Shown here: positions 36,552 through 45,356 of the stretch, in pieces
Numbering within the stretch: the stretch's first letter is position 1
Layout of the letters: each line of letters opens with the position of its first letter
Origin: Antrihabitans stalactiti
GTDB lineage: Bacteria > Actinomycetota > Actinomycetes > Mycobacteriales > Mycobacteriaceae
Assembly: GCF_012932915.1 (NCBI RefSeq)
Contig: NZ_VCQU01000002.1
Coordinates: 62,001 to 126,000, forward strand
DNA: 64,000 nt
Direction: 5' to 3'
The notes under the pieces: model-generated
The model's database searches: none
Seen by the model: the letters and a program-made list of their open reading frames with translations, nothing else
What the model was told of the DNA's origin: nothing
Position numbers and translations under genes: made by a program

Positions 36552-37484
36552 GTGACCGAGACCTGGTTGACCAAGGAATTCGGGCTTGCTTTTCCGATCG
36601 TCGGCGCGCCGATGGGTGGCCGGGCCGGGGGAGTGCTGACCGGTGAGGTGTCGAAAGCCGGTGGCCTCGGCATGCTCGGCGCAGCTCGATATACGACCGC
36701 CGACTGGATTGCGAAAGAGGCTGCCGTAGCCCGCGACATCGGAGGCATTTTCGGCATCGGCCTGCAGACCTGGTCACTGGACGAGGACGACGCCCTGCTG
36801 GAGGCCGCGCTGGAGGCCAAGCCGCGGGTGATCGCCCTGTCCTTCGGCGATGCGGCTCCCTACGCCGAGCGCGTCCATGCGGCGGGCATTGCGGTCATGT
36901 CGCAGATCAACACGGTCGACGACATGCGATTGGCCGAGCAAGCAGGCGTCGACATCATTGTCGCGCAGGGTGGCGAGGCCGGTGGCCACACGGGAAAGGT
37001 CGGGACCCTGCCGCTGCTTCAGGAGGTGCTCGACAGCACTGAGCTACCCGTGCTGGCCGCGGGAGGCATCGCGACTGGGCGCGGATTGGCCGCTGTGATC
37101 GCCGCTGGCGCCCAAGGGGCACTGATCGGTACCGCACTCCTGGCCAGCCCGGAGACGATCGGTCCTGAGTACGCTCGGTCGCGCATCCTTGCCGCCAGCA
37201 GTACCGACACGGTTTACACCTCCGTCTTCGATCAGGCGCGTCACCAGCCGTGGCCGACGCGGTGGGGCGGTCGGGCCATCGCCAACGAGTTCACTGCGCG
37301 CTATCACGATGCCGGTGTCGACGAGGCTGAACTGGCGACCGCGTACGACCCTGCCAACCCGGAGCTGGGCGTTGTTTATGCAGGTCAGGCGGCTGGCCTG
37401 GTGAACAGCGAACATCCGGCCGGCGAGATCGTTCGCAGAATCGCTGCTGATGCCGACGCGTTGCTGCGTCGCTTTGCGAGTTGA
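36552..37484 (+). CDS. Nitronate monooxygenase / 2-nitropropane dioxygenase family
   Basis: 310 residues. FMN-binding TIM barrel: FPIVGAPMGGRAGGVLTGEVSKAGGLGMLG, DIIVAQGGEAGGHTG, LAAGGIATGRGLAAVIAAGAQGALIGTALL. Enzymes of this family oxidise nitronates such as propionate 3-nitronate; many members are misannotated relatives such as enoyl-ACP reductase FabK. It has a GTG start with GAGGGG upstream, 23 bp after lepA. The substrate is inferred from the family only. Confidence 0.82.
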   Translation: MTETWLTKEFGLAFPIVGAPMGGRAGGVLTGEVSKAGGLGMLGAARYTTADWIAKEAAVARDIGGIFGIGLQTWSLDEDDALLEAALEAKPRVIALSFGDAAPYAERVHAAGIAVMSQINTVDDMRLAEQAGVDIIVAQGGEAGGHTGKVGTLPLLQEVLDSTELPVLAAGGIATGRGLAAVIAAGAQGALIGTALLASPETIGPEYARSRILAASSTDTVYTSVFDQARHQPWPTRWGGRAIANEFTARYHDAGVDEAELATAYDPANPELGVVYAGQAAGLVNSEHPAGEIVRRIAADADALLRRFAS

Positions 37485-37667
37485 GCGTCGGGCGTGTCGC
37501 GGCAGTTGCCGCGACGACCTGGGATTTCGTGAACGACGCGCCGAGGCGCTCAAAATGAGACGGCGAAATACAGCGATGTCCGCGCTCGAGGCGCTAAGTT
37601 GGTCAACGCAATGCGATCCAGGTCACACTTCGAGGTAGTCAACCCTCCGGATGAGGAGCTGTTCCCA

Positions 37668-38102
37668 ATGGCGGTAACGGAAGCCGGTTCGGCTGGTCGC
37701 CTTCGTAGGTTGACACGCGCAGCGTTGACGGCTGACTCAGCTTTGAGTCACGCGGAGGAGTTCGCGACCAACGCGACACTTCTCATCGACGACCTCTCAC
37801 TCATCGTCGACCGTCTCGACCCCTGCGCGGATGGCCTGGATCAGCTGATTCAGGAGACTCGACGCGAGGTCGCCGGCATCGGCCACACGCGCCGTGAGGT
37901 TCATGCCTCGGTCGAGCAGATTCAGCGGATGATCGACCTGCTCGAATGGTTCCTGACGCCGGCGTTCGTCGCCCGCGACACGATCGACCGCGTGGTCGAG
38001 CACATCGCCGATCTGCGCCGAATCTTCACGCTGCGCATCCAGGCGCAGCACGTGATGGAAGAGCCCACCCAGCTTGCCGAGGTCCGGCTGCTCGCAGGCT
38101 GA
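37668..38102 (+). CDS. Small helical protein of unknown function
   Basis: 144 residues from the ATG at 37668 (GAGGAG lies 9 nt upstream); an in-frame start at 37599 is possible. I do not recognise the family. Residues 20-140 are predicted by eye to be almost all helix with heptad-like hydrophobic spacing (LLIDDLSLIVDRLDPCADGLDQLIQE..., VHASVEQIQRMIDLLEWFL), so a coiled-coil or helical bundle. One long hydrophobic helix (MIDLLEWFLTPAFV, about 100-113) might touch the membrane. It stands alone after the oxidoreductase gene, with 183 bp upstream in which no clear promoter was found. Confidence 0.65.
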   Translation: MAVTEAGSAGRLRRLTRAALTADSALSHAEEFATNATLLIDDLSLIVDRLDPCADGLDQLIQETRREVAGIGHTRREVHASVEQIQRMIDLLEWFLTPAFVARDTIDRVVEHIADLRRIFTLRIQAQHVMEEPTQLAEVRLLAG

Positions 38103-38115
38103 TCAACCCCACCTG

Positions 38116-38161
38116 CTCGTGAGTCTTTTAGGAGTCCAGGGACTCCTAAAAGACTCACGAG
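38116..38161. repeat. Family B palindromic repeat, copy 3
   Basis: Perfect 21-bp arms around CAGG (CTCGTGAGTCTTTTAGGAGT... inverted). It fills the gap between two convergent genes, 13 bp after one stop and 7 bp from the other, as expected for a bidirectional terminator. Confidence 0.92.
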
Positions 38162-38168
38162 GGTGTTT

Positions 38169-40211
38169 CTAGGAGTGGTGAGCCGGCCTGAATCGGCCCG
38201 ATCGTAGATCTTCCTCGGCGCGGATCACGTGCATGACGGCGTTGATCTGTGCCAGGTGCGTGAACGCCTGGGGGAAGTTGCCGAGATGACGGCCTGTCCT
38301 GGTGTCGATCTCCTCTGCGTACAGCTTCAGCGGGCTCGCAAAGCCGAGTAGCCGTTCGCACAAGTGCTTTGCCCGGTCGAGTTCGCCGATTTCGACGAGC
38401 GCGGAGACGAGCCAGAACGAGCAGATCGTGAACGTGCCTTCCTCACCGGTGAGACCGTCGTCGGTCTCTTCGGTGCGATACCGCAGCACCAGTCCGTCTT
38501 CGGAGAGCTCATCGGCAATGGCAAGAACGGTCGCAACGATCCGCTTGTCGTTGGCAGGCAGGAACCGGAGCAGCACGGCGAGTAGAAGTGACGCGTCCAG
38601 TGCTTCCATGCCGTATGCCTGAGTGAACACGCCGCGCTTGTCGACGCCGTGCTCGAGGATGTCCGCCTTGATCTCGTCGGCGATCTTCGTCCAGTCCTCG
38701 GCGTACTTGTGTTCGTTGTGCAGCACCGCGAGCTTCACGCCGCGGTCCAACGCGACCCAGCACATGATCTTCGAGGACGTGAAGTGCTTCGGCTCGCCGC
38801 GAACCTCCCAGATTCCGCGGTCCGGCTTCTTCCAATGCTTGATCGCTTCTTCCACCTGACGCTTCAGCAGCGGCCAGAGGTTTTCGGGTACCTGCTCGCG
38901 CGAGCGGATGTGCAGGTAGACCGAGTCGAGCATCGTGCCCCAGATGTCGTGCTGGTCCTGGTCGTAGGCACCGTTGCCGATCCGGACCGGCTTGGCCCCG
39001 TCGTAGCCCGAGAGGTGGTTGAGCTCGAACTCCTCCAACTTCGTCTCGCCGCCGAGCCCGTACATCACCTGAAGCGGAATCTCCTCGCCGTCGTCGCCTT
39101 GGCTGACGTCGAACATGAACGCGAAGAAATCGATGGCCTCGCGGTCCAGGCCGAGGGTATAGAGACCCCACAATGCGAAGGTCGAATCGCGCACCCACGC
39201 GAAGCGGTAATCCCAGTTGCGTTCACCCTGTGGCGTTTCCGGCAACGATGTGGTCGATGCGGCCATCAGAGCGCCGGTCGGGGCGTACGTCAGGCCTTTG
39301 AGCGTGAGAGCGCTGCGCTGCAGGTAGCCACGCCATGGGTGGTCGGGGAAGCGGCCGATGGTGATCCATTGCCGCCAACATTCGGCCGTCTGCCACATCT
39401 TCTGCTCGGCCTCGGCGAACGTCTTGGGCGCTGGCAGTTCGGACCACGACAGTGCAACGAACTTGTTGTCGCCCTCGACCATTCGGCAGCGAGCACGGGC
39501 TTCGCGGCCCTCCAGGCCCAACCGTAGGTCGGTTGTCAGCTTCAGCGTGGGGTGACCGTTCTTCGCCCCTTTCGCCGTAGCGGTCGCCTCTTCGTAGACC
39601 TTGCCGCTGTATTCCCAGGTCGCTGCTTCGCGGTGATAGTCGAAGGCCGGTTCGCAGTTCATTTCGAGTTCGACGACGCCACTCACGCATTTCACGGTGC
39701 GCAGCAGGATGTGCTCGGCATCCCAGTCCATCGGCGTGCGGCGGTGCGTCTTCGACCGTTCCTCGGTGTTGTGCCATGGCCCGAGGACGAGCGCGTCGCG
39801 AATGATCAGCCAACCCGTTTCGGTCTGCCAGGTGGTTTCCATGATCAGACCACCGGGAAGGTAACGGCGCGCAGCAGGCACTTGCTGCCCGTACGGCCCG
39901 ACGCGGAAATGCCCGGCGCTGCGGTCCAGCACGGCGCCGAACACGCTGGGGGAGTCGGGCCGCGGTACGCACATCCACTCGACCGCGCCGTTGCGAGCGA
40001 TCAAACACGTTGTCTCGCAATCGGAAAGGAACGCGTAGTCGTCGATCGGCGGGAAATTGCTGTGATGCCGCGGGGTGACCACGGCATCCGAATCTTGGGA
40101 ATCGGCCGAATTTTCCTCAGGCGGCGACTCGTCTTTCGACTGCGCAGCCGAATCCGCTTCGCCGTTTTTCTCGTCGGACCGGGTCTTCTTCGCGGTTTGC
40201 GTCACTGCCAC
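38169..40211 (-). CDS. GH15 family trehalase
   Basis: 680 residues from the GTG at 40211 (GTG at 40205 also possible; the frame is open further upstream). After an acidic, Ser/Glu-rich N-terminus (1-45) comes NFPPIDDYAFLSDCETTCLIARNGAVEWMCVPRPDSPSVFG, the GH15 opening. The (alpha/alpha)6 barrel carries NWDYRFAWVRDSTF and the second acid region EEGTFTICSFWLVSALVE. In mycobacteria the homologue encoded near lepA hydrolyses trehalose to glucose. Activity on other alpha-glucosides is possible. No signal peptide, so cytoplasmic. Confidence 0.85.
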   Translation of the reverse strand: MAVTQTAKKTRSDEKNGEADSAAQSKDESPPEENSADSQDSDAVVTPRHHSNFPPIDDYAFLSDCETTCLIARNGAVEWMCVPRPDSPSVFGAVLDRSAGHFRVGPYGQQVPAARRYLPGGLIMETTWQTETGWLIIRDALVLGPWHNTEERSKTHRRTPMDWDAEHILLRTVKCVSGVVELEMNCEPAFDYHREAATWEYSGKVYEEATATAKGAKNGHPTLKLTTDLRLGLEGREARARCRMVEGDNKFVALSWSELPAPKTFAEAEQKMWQTAECWRQWITIGRFPDHPWRGYLQRSALTLKGLTYAPTGALMAASTTSLPETPQGERNWDYRFAWVRDSTFALWGLYTLGLDREAIDFFAFMFDVSQGDDGEEIPLQVMYGLGGETKLEEFELNHLSGYDGAKPVRIGNGAYDQDQHDIWGTMLDSVYLHIRSREQVPENLWPLLKRQVEEAIKHWKKPDRGIWEVRGEPKHFTSSKIMCWVALDRGVKLAVLHNEHKYAEDWTKIADEIKADILEHGVDKRGVFTQAYGMEALDASLLLAVLLRFLPANDKRIVATVLAIADELSEDGLVLRYRTEETDDGLTGEEGTFTICSFWLVSALVEIGELDRAKHLCERLLGFASPLKLYAEEIDTRTGRHLGNFPQAFTHLAQINAVMHVIRAEEDLRSGRFRPAHHS

Positions 40212-40271
40212 ATCATCGACCCTCGTCGTTGAGTCCCGCAACGGAATGATCGGGCAAATTATGCAGCGCGT

Positions 40272-40277
40272 TAGGCT
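40272..40277 (+). promoter_or_regulatory. -10-like element TAGGCT before a small membrane gene
   Basis: It ends 6 nt before the GTG at 40284 with no Shine-Dalgarno, so a leaderless transcript is likely. Confidence 0.45.
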
Positions 40278-40283
40278 GTCACG

Positions 40284-40463
40284 GTGCATCGCATTGCAAG
40301 CTGGTGGGACGAGTTCGAACTTTGGATTGTCGGGTTGCCTTTCATCCCGCAATTCATTCTGGTGCTTGCGATTTTGATACCAGTAGCTTTCGGCATCGCG
40401 TGGTGCTTCGATCGCTTGCTGGACGGGCTGCTCAAGCTCGCCGGCCGGAATTCGGACCGCTGA
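40284..40463 (+). CDS. Small membrane protein, 59 residues
   Basis: MHRIASWWDEFELWIVGLP opens with an aromatic amphipathic helix, followed by a membrane helix (about 23-42, FILVLAILIPVAFGIAWCF) and a short basic tail. The size, the Trp-rich start and the position divergent from the trehalase match mycobacterial Rv2401A as I recall, so it is probably a real conserved gene. Function unknown. The GTG start is supported by the -10-like hexamer. It overlaps a 25-codon ORF (TGATG). Confidence 0.7.
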   Translation: MHRIASWWDEFELWIVGLPFIPQFILVLAILIPVAFGIAWCFDRLLDGLLKLAGRNSDR

Positions 40464-40540
40464 TGCCGCGCTCTCGCGTCACTCTCGCATTGATCGCGTT
40501 GGTGCTGTTGGTCGTTGTCGCCTGGCTACTGGCGCACTAG
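40463..40540 (+). CDS. 25-residue putative single-helix membrane protein
   Basis: The ATG overlaps the preceding stop by one base. The peptide is three polar/basic residues followed by one strong membrane helix (VTLALIALVLLVVVAWLLAH). Translational coupling, a clean helix and a stop just before the convergent methyltransferase stop make it plausible. It has no recognisable family, and short hydrophobic ORFs arise by chance. Confidence 0.45.
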   Translation: MPRSRVTLALIALVLLVVVAWLLAH

Positions 40541-41220
40541 ACCCTGACAGTCAGCTCCAGGCCTCCGGTGAACGGAAGAGTTTGTGTCACAAGTCGATTG
40601 GCCGGATCGGCGATGAAAGCGAAGTAATCGGCGTAGGAATCGCGGAATTGGGTGGTGTTGTCGGCAACGACAATCGCGCCAGGTCGCAAGTGCGGCGAAA
40701 TCCGTTCCAAGGCCGGCCGGGCCATCTCGGTCCAGATATCGATGAGTGCGAAGTCGACAGGACCCTCGATAGTCGCCAAGGTCTCGCGCAGGTCGCCTTC
40801 TCGCAGGTCCACGAACTCTGTGAGGCCGGCCTCCGCCCAGTTGCGCCGCGCCGCCTCGGCTTTCGCGGGCTCGTACTCGGTGCCGATCACCACTCCGTTG
40901 CCGCCCTCAGCCGCAGCCACCTGACGGACCGCTTCGGCGAGATAAATCGTCGAGACTCCGTGCGACGTGCCCGCCTCCACCACTCGGCGAGCGCGCAGAC
41001 TCAGACACAGGCGGTGACAGAACAGCGCTTTGTCTTGCTCCAGTGCGACCAATTTGTCCGCCATGAACTGGTTGGCGTCGTCGTCGAAGTGTTCCCAGTC
41101 GAAGCCGCCTGCCTTTGCGCGGTCGGTGAAATACGAAATAAGGTCAGGGTCTTGACCGGCGCTGCTGCCGTGGAGTCGAGCCAGCAAGGCATCGAGTTCC
41201 GGATTGCCGAGAGTTGTCAT
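40537..41220 (-). CDS. Class I SAM-dependent methyltransferase (O-methyltransferase-like)
   Basis: 227 residues. The SAM-binding motif I is VVEAGTSHGVSTIYLAEAV (about 78-96), motif II VIGTEYEPAKAEAA and the catalytic-region DFALIDIWTEM follow. The pattern with a helical N-terminus (LCLSLRARRV) is like family 3 O-methyltransferases that act on catechols or small phenols. The ATG at 41220 gives the best start. It is 2 bp after the M48 protease gene, so the two share an operon. Substrate unknown. Confidence 0.8.
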   Translation of the reverse strand: MTTLGNPELDALLARLHGSSAGQDPDLISYFTDRAKAGGFDWEHFDDDANQFMADKLVALEQDKALFCHRLCLSLRARRVVEAGTSHGVSTIYLAEAVRQVAAAEGGNGVVIGTEYEPAKAEAARRNWAEAGLTEFVDLREGDLRETLATIEGPVDFALIDIWTEMARPALERISPHLRPGAIVVADNTTQFRDSYADYFAFIADPANRLVTQTLPFTGGLELTVRV

Positions 41221-41222
41221 GA

Positions 41223-42284
41223 TCAGTCGTCTCCGCGGTTGACCCGCCAATCGGCGAGCTTGCTGGTGATATTCGAGACGGCCTCGTTGAGGCCCTGGCT
41301 TACAGTCTGTGCGGCCGAACTCCAGTCGCGCCCCACATCCCGGACCGTGCGGATCAACGGATCCTCGGACTCGTCGAACGACTCCTTGTAGCTACGGGCT
41401 GCACCACGAATCTCGTCGCCGATGGACGCATTCTTGTCGTCGGCACGCAACGGATAGTCGCCGGCCATGATCGTGCGGTACTCACTGCTCTTGACCCAAC
41501 TCCGCAGCGCACCGGCGCGGAGCACCGAGAACGGATGCGTCTGCAGTTCGAGGTTCAGCAGCTTGAGAACGCCGTCACGCAGGTCGCCCGACGCCTCGTA
41601 TTCGGCGGCCTGGTCCAGGAAGGCGACGGTATTCATCGCTGACAGCCGCGGCCCACCTGCCAACTTCATGTGGACCCGAATCGCTGCATCGAGGTCTTGC
41701 GAGCACAGCATGCCCGCACGGTCGCCCGACAGCTCGGACTTGCGGTTCCATTCCATCAACGCCGCGACGATCGCGCGGACAGCCCATCCGCCGACCGGCA
41801 TCCAGCCGATGCTGCCTGCCAGGCGCATGAGGTGCATCAGGATCGTCCGATAGACGGCGTGGCCCGACATGGCGTGGCCGAGTTCGTGCCCGACGATGAA
41901 ACGCAATTCCTCGTAGTCCAGCAGATCGATCAAACCCGTGGTGATGACGACGAAGGGCTTGTCCATACCGATGGTGAAGGCGTTCGGCGTCGGGTCTTGC
42001 AGGACGAAGAACTCCGGTGTGCTGTCCGAGTCCAGAATCGCCACACAGTCGGCGCGGAGGTGATCGATGCTCTGGAACTGTCGTTCATCGACCCGGACGG
42101 CGGTGGCGAGATACAACAACCGGTGCTGACGTTCGCGCAACAAGCCCGACAGCGTCTTCAACACCGTGTCGAAGCCGGACAGCGACCGCAGGGTTACCAG
42201 CGCCGTCCGGTCTGCAGGGTGTTCCCAGGCACGCGAGCTGATGCCGGGGAACCGCTTTCGAGTGCGGTCCGGACTGTCGGTCAT
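41223..42284 (-). CDS. M48 family metalloprotease (HtpX-like)
   Basis: 353 residues. The zinc motif HELGHAMSGH (H133, H137) has a downstream glutamate helix (WNRKSELSGDRAGML). There is one hydrophobic stretch (about 150-172) but no classic pair of N-terminal membrane helices of HtpX. The tail (residues 290-353) is polar and helical. It probably degrades misfolded membrane-associated proteins. It is the first gene of a two-gene operon with the methyltransferase; 90 bp separate its start from the sulfur leader ORF on the other strand. Confidence 0.85.
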   Translation of the reverse strand: MTDSPDRTRKRFPGISSRAWEHPADRTALVTLRSLSGFDTVLKTLSGLLRERQHRLLYLATAVRVDERQFQSIDHLRADCVAILDSDSTPEFFVLQDPTPNAFTIGMDKPFVVITTGLIDLLDYEELRFIVGHELGHAMSGHAVYRTILMHLMRLAGSIGWMPVGGWAVRAIVAALMEWNRKSELSGDRAGMLCSQDLDAAIRVHMKLAGGPRLSAMNTVAFLDQAAEYEASGDLRDGVLKLLNLELQTHPFSVLRAGALRSWVKSSEYRTIMAGDYPLRADDKNASIGDEIRGAARSYKESFDESEDPLIRTVRDVGRDWSSAAQTVSQGLNEAVSNITSKLADWRVNRGDD

Positions 42285-42361
42285 CGGTTATTCCCCCAAG
42301 AACAAGAATGAAGCCACATGCCAGCCTAACCGCTCGAATGGAGCGGTCTCCAAGGCTCTGC

Positions 42362-42367
42362 TAAAGT
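42362..42367 (+). promoter_or_regulatory. -10-like element TAAAGT for the sulfate transporter leader
   Basis: It ends 7 nt before the GTG of the leader ORF, so the transcript would start on that GTG (leaderless). It is the only good -10 candidate in the 333 bp before the transporter operon. Confidence 0.5.
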
Positions 42368-42374
42368 CTGCCGC

Positions 42375-42464
42375 GTGTCTGCAGCCGCCGTACAGAAGGT
42401 CCGCCATCGCTTGGCGTTGATTGCTGTCGGCATGCTCGCAGTAGCCGACATCGACTGTCGCTGA
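42375..42464 (+). CDS. Leader peptide ORF of the sulfate transport operon, ending Cys-Arg-stop
   Basis: 29 residues: a basic N-terminus with VRHRLALIAVG, a hydrophobic middle and the ending ADIDCR. It lies 153 bp before the lipoprotein gene of the sulfate transporter and appears leaderless. Short ORFs with terminal cysteines in front of sulfur operons act as cysteine-responsive attenuators in mycobacteria, where translation of Cys codons controls downstream folding. Here there is only one Cys codon, the second last sense codon. The following 150 bp are GC-rich; I could not define alternative hairpins by eye. Confidence 0.55.
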   Translation: MSAAAVQKVRHRLALIAVGMLAVADIDCR

Positions 42465-42617
42465 TCTAATTTCGCTGCGCCGCACGGTATTCGCCGGCAT
42501 TAGCGTTCGATAACCCCGCCTTTGCCGCCGGGTTCCGCCATGCGCAGCACGCCGCAGACTTTTGTCGTTCGTCGTTTCACCCTCTCTCGAAATCCCATTT
42601 TGAAAGGCTCAACCGTC

Positions 42618-43649
42618 ATGAGACGCAGATCTCGCTATTTTGCAACAGCTCTTGTCACCATCGGAGCGGTCGCTCTCACTGCCTGCGGCGGCGGAGCCAG
42701 CGACTCGACCAGTGGTGAGGAAGGCACGGGCGACGGCAGCAACGGCACGCTCAACCTGTTCGCATACGCAGTCCCGCAGGTCGGCTACGACAAGATCAAG
42801 CCGGCATTCAACAAGACCGACGCCGGCAAGGGCGTCAAGATCCAGGACACCTACGGCGCCTCCGGCGATCAGTCGCGCAAGGTCGCAGACGGCGCCCCTG
42901 CCGACTTCGTGAGCTTCTCGGTGGAGCCTGACATCACCCGTCTGGTCGACAAGGGTCTCGTCGACCCGACGTGGAACGCCGACGCATACAAGGGCATTCC
43001 GTTCGGTTCGGTCGTCACGATCGTCACCCGCAAGGGCAACCCGAAGGGCATCAAGGACTGGGACGACCTGCTCAAGCCGGGTGTCGAGGTCGTCACCCCG
43101 AACCCGTTCAGCTCGGGCTCGGCGAAGTGGAACCTGCTTGCGCCATACGCGGCCAAGTCCGAAGGCGGAAAGAACCCGCAGGCCGGTCTCGACTACCTGA
43201 ACTCGCTGATCACCGAGCACATCAAGGTGCAGCCGAAGTCCGGACGCGAAGCGACCGACACGTTCCTGCAGGGCTCGGGCGACGTTCTGCTGAGCTACGA
43301 GAACGAAGCGTTGTTCGTCGAGCGCCAGGGCAAGGACGTCGAGCACGTGACCCCGCCGACCACGTTCAAGATCGAGAACCCCGTCGCCGTCATCAAGACG
43401 AGCCAGAACATCGCAAAGGCGAACGCGCTCAAGGACTTCCTCTACACCAAGGAAGGGCAGAAGCTGTGGGCGGAGGCCGGGTTCCGTCCGGTCGATCCTG
43501 AGGTCGCCAAGGAGTTCACCAAGGACTTCCCCGAACCGGCGAAGCTGTGGACGATCGCCGACCTCGGTGGCTGGAAGGCCGTCGACAAGGACCTGTTCAC
43601 CAAGGACACCGGCAAGGTCGCGGTAATTTACGACGCGGCGACCAAGTAG
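42618..43649 (+). CDS. subI: Sulfate ABC transporter, substrate-binding lipoprotein
   Basis: 343 residues. An N-terminal lipoprotein signal (positive RRRSRYF, hydrophobic core, lipobox LTAC at about 20-23, then GGG). The mature part is a type II periplasmic-binding fold: LNLFAYAVPQVGYDKIKPAFNK, FSSGSAKWNLLAPYA and VLLSYENEALFVER are typical of sulfate-binding proteins. It delivers sulfate or thiosulfate to CysT/CysW. The ATG at 42618 has GAAAGG upstream and gives the signal peptide; an in-frame ATG at 42522 would put an odd extension before it. First structural gene of the operon. Confidence 0.93.
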   Translation: MRRRSRYFATALVTIGAVALTACGGGASDSTSGEEGTGDGSNGTLNLFAYAVPQVGYDKIKPAFNKTDAGKGVKIQDTYGASGDQSRKVADGAPADFVSFSVEPDITRLVDKGLVDPTWNADAYKGIPFGSVVTIVTRKGNPKGIKDWDDLLKPGVEVVTPNPFSSGSAKWNLLAPYAAKSEGGKNPQAGLDYLNSLITEHIKVQPKSGREATDTFLQGSGDVLLSYENEALFVERQGKDVEHVTPPTTFKIENPVAVIKTSQNIAKANALKDFLYTKEGQKLWAEAGFRPVDPEVAKEFTKDFPEPAKLWTIADLGGWKAVDKDLFTKDTGKVAVIYDAATK

Positions 43650-43657
43650 TCGATCGG

Positions 43658-43663
43658 TAGCCT
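43658..43663 (+). promoter_or_regulatory. -10-like element TAGCCT before cysT
   Basis: It ends 8 nt before the cysT GTG. It may be an internal promoter giving extra permease, or chance. Confidence 0.3.
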
Positions 43664-43671
43664 GAATCGTT

Positions 43672-44553
43672 GTGACGAACCTTCAGAAGGCGGACGCTGG
43701 ACCGGTTGCCGGTCCAGCGTCCGCTGGGAGAAAGAAGCGCGGTCTCGGATTGACGCGCGTTACCGGCACCGTCGGTCCGCTGAGCATTGCGGTGACCGTG
43801 TTGTGGCTGAGCCTGATCGTGCTGCTTCCGTTGGCAGCACTGACCGTGACGTCGTTCGACGAGGGGGTCAGCGGTTTCTGGGATGCGGTGACGGCTCCTG
43901 CCGCGGTCGCGTCGCTGAAAGTGACCATTCTCGTCTCGGCGATCGTCGCCGTGGTCAACGTCGTCATGGGAACGCTCATCGCCTGGGTGTTGGTGCGCGA
44001 CGAGTTCCCGGGCAAGCGAATAGTCAACGCACTCATCGACCTTCCCTTCGCTTTGCCGACCATCGTGGCAAGCATTGTGCTGCTCTCGCTCTACGGTCCG
44101 ATGAGTCCGATCGACGTCCACCTGTACGCGACACGCCCCGGCCTGATCGTGGCGCTCGCGTTCGTGACGTTGCCGTTCGTCGTTCGGTCCGTGCAGCCGG
44201 TGCTGATCGAAACCGATCGTGAGGTCGAAGAGGCCGCGGCGTCGTTGGGTGCAGACAATTGGACGACGTTTCGCTCCGTCGTGTTGCCCGCCTTGGCGCC
44301 GTCGATTCTCAGTGGTGGGGGATTGGCGTTTGCTCGTGCGCTCGGCGAGTACGGCTCGGTTGTGCTTATCGGCGGAAATATTCCGAAGCTGACGCAAATG
44401 ACGCCACAATATATTCAGCAACAGATCGAAATCGATCGCCCGATCAATGCGGCCGCAGTTTCGGTGTCGTTGCTGGCCATTTCTTTCCTGGTGCTGTTGG
44501 TGTTGCGTCTCTTTGCCGAACGCGGACAACGTAAAGAGGAGCACGCGCCGTGA
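43672..44553 (+). CDS. cysT: Sulfate ABC transporter permease CysT
   Basis: 293 residues. About six membrane helices; the EAA loop that docks the ATPase is EVEEAAASLGADNWTTFRSVVLPALAPSI. The helices around SLIVLLPLAALTVTSFDEG and ALPTIVASIVLLSLYGPMSPID are family-typical. GTG start 22 bp after subI; overlaps cysW by 4 bp. Partner of CysW and CysA in sulfate import. Confidence 0.94.
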   Translation: MTNLQKADAGPVAGPASAGRKKRGLGLTRVTGTVGPLSIAVTVLWLSLIVLLPLAALTVTSFDEGVSGFWDAVTAPAAVASLKVTILVSAIVAVVNVVMGTLIAWVLVRDEFPGKRIVNALIDLPFALPTIVASIVLLSLYGPMSPIDVHLYATRPGLIVALAFVTLPFVVRSVQPVLIETDREVEEAAASLGADNWTTFRSVVLPALAPSILSGGGLAFARALGEYGSVVLIGGNIPKLTQMTPQYIQQQIEIDRPINAAAVSVSLLAISFLVLLVLRLFAERGQRKEEHAP

Positions 44554-45356
44554 ATGTTTCGACGCGATCGCGGATATCGTTGCGCGTTGTCGCGCTGGGC
44601 TATCTTGTCGTGCTTCTCGTATTCCCCATTGTCGTGATCCTGTATCGCACCTTCGGTGAAGGTGTCGGCGCATTCATCGATTCGGTGACGACGCCCGCTG
44701 CCATTTCGGCGCTGCAACTCTCGCTGCTCATCGTGGCGATCGTTGTCCCGGTGAACGTGGTGTTCGGCGTGGTCACCGCGCTCGCACTCGTGCGGGGTCG
44801 CTTTCCTGGGCGGCGGCTGATTCAGGGCATCGTCGACCTGCCGTTCGCGATCTCGCCGATCATCGTCGGCGTTTCGCTCATCATGTTGTGGGGCGTGCAT
44901 GGCTGGTTCGGCGGTATCGAAAAGACCGGTTTCAAGGTCATCTTCGCCCTGCCGGGCATCGTTCTCGCGACCATTTTCGTGACTCTGCCGTTCGTCGTCC
45001 GGGAAGTCGAACCGGTGCTCCACGAAATCGGCGACGACCAGGAACAGGCCGCCGCGACACTGGGCGCATCCAAATGGCAGACGTTCTGGCGAATAACGCT
45101 GCCGTCGATTCGGTGGGGACTTACCTACGGCATCGTGCTGACGGTCGCGCGGTCGCTCGGCGAATTCGGCGCGGTCATCATCGTGTCGTCGAACTTCGCG
45201 GGTAGCTCGCGCACGCTGACTTTGCTGGTGAACGACCGCTATCACGCAGGCCGCGATTTCGACGCCTACGCCGCAGCAACGTTGTTGATGGGCCTCGCGC
45301 TCGTGACGTTGCTGGCCATGACCTTGCTCGACCGCAAAAGGGGAGCCAAACAATGA
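44550..45356 (+). CDS. cysW: Sulfate ABC transporter permease CysW
   Basis: 268 residues, about six membrane helices. The EAA loop is [26 protein letters not shown], and the N-terminal [25 protein letters not shown] is typical. It overlaps both cysT (GTGA) and cysA (ATGA), so translation is coupled along the operon. Confidence 0.94.
   Translation: MNVSTRSRISLRVVALGYLVVLLVFPIVVILYRTFGEGVGAFIDSVTTPAAISALQLSLLIVAIVVPVNVVFGVVTALALVRGRFPGRRLIQGIVDLPFAISPIIVGVSLIMLWGVHGWFGGIEKTGFKVIFALPGIVLATIFVTLPFVVREVEPVLHEIGDDQEQAAATLGASKWQTFWRITLPSIRWGLTYGIVLTVARSLGEFGAVIIVSSNFAGSSRTLTLLVNDRYHAGRDFDAYAAATLLMGLALVTLLAMTLLDRKRGAKQ

Noticed and set aside
42522-42617. A longer SubI starting at the ATG at 42522
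   Set aside because: The extra 32 residues would hide the lipoprotein signal, and the ATG at 42618 has its own Shine-Dalgarno.
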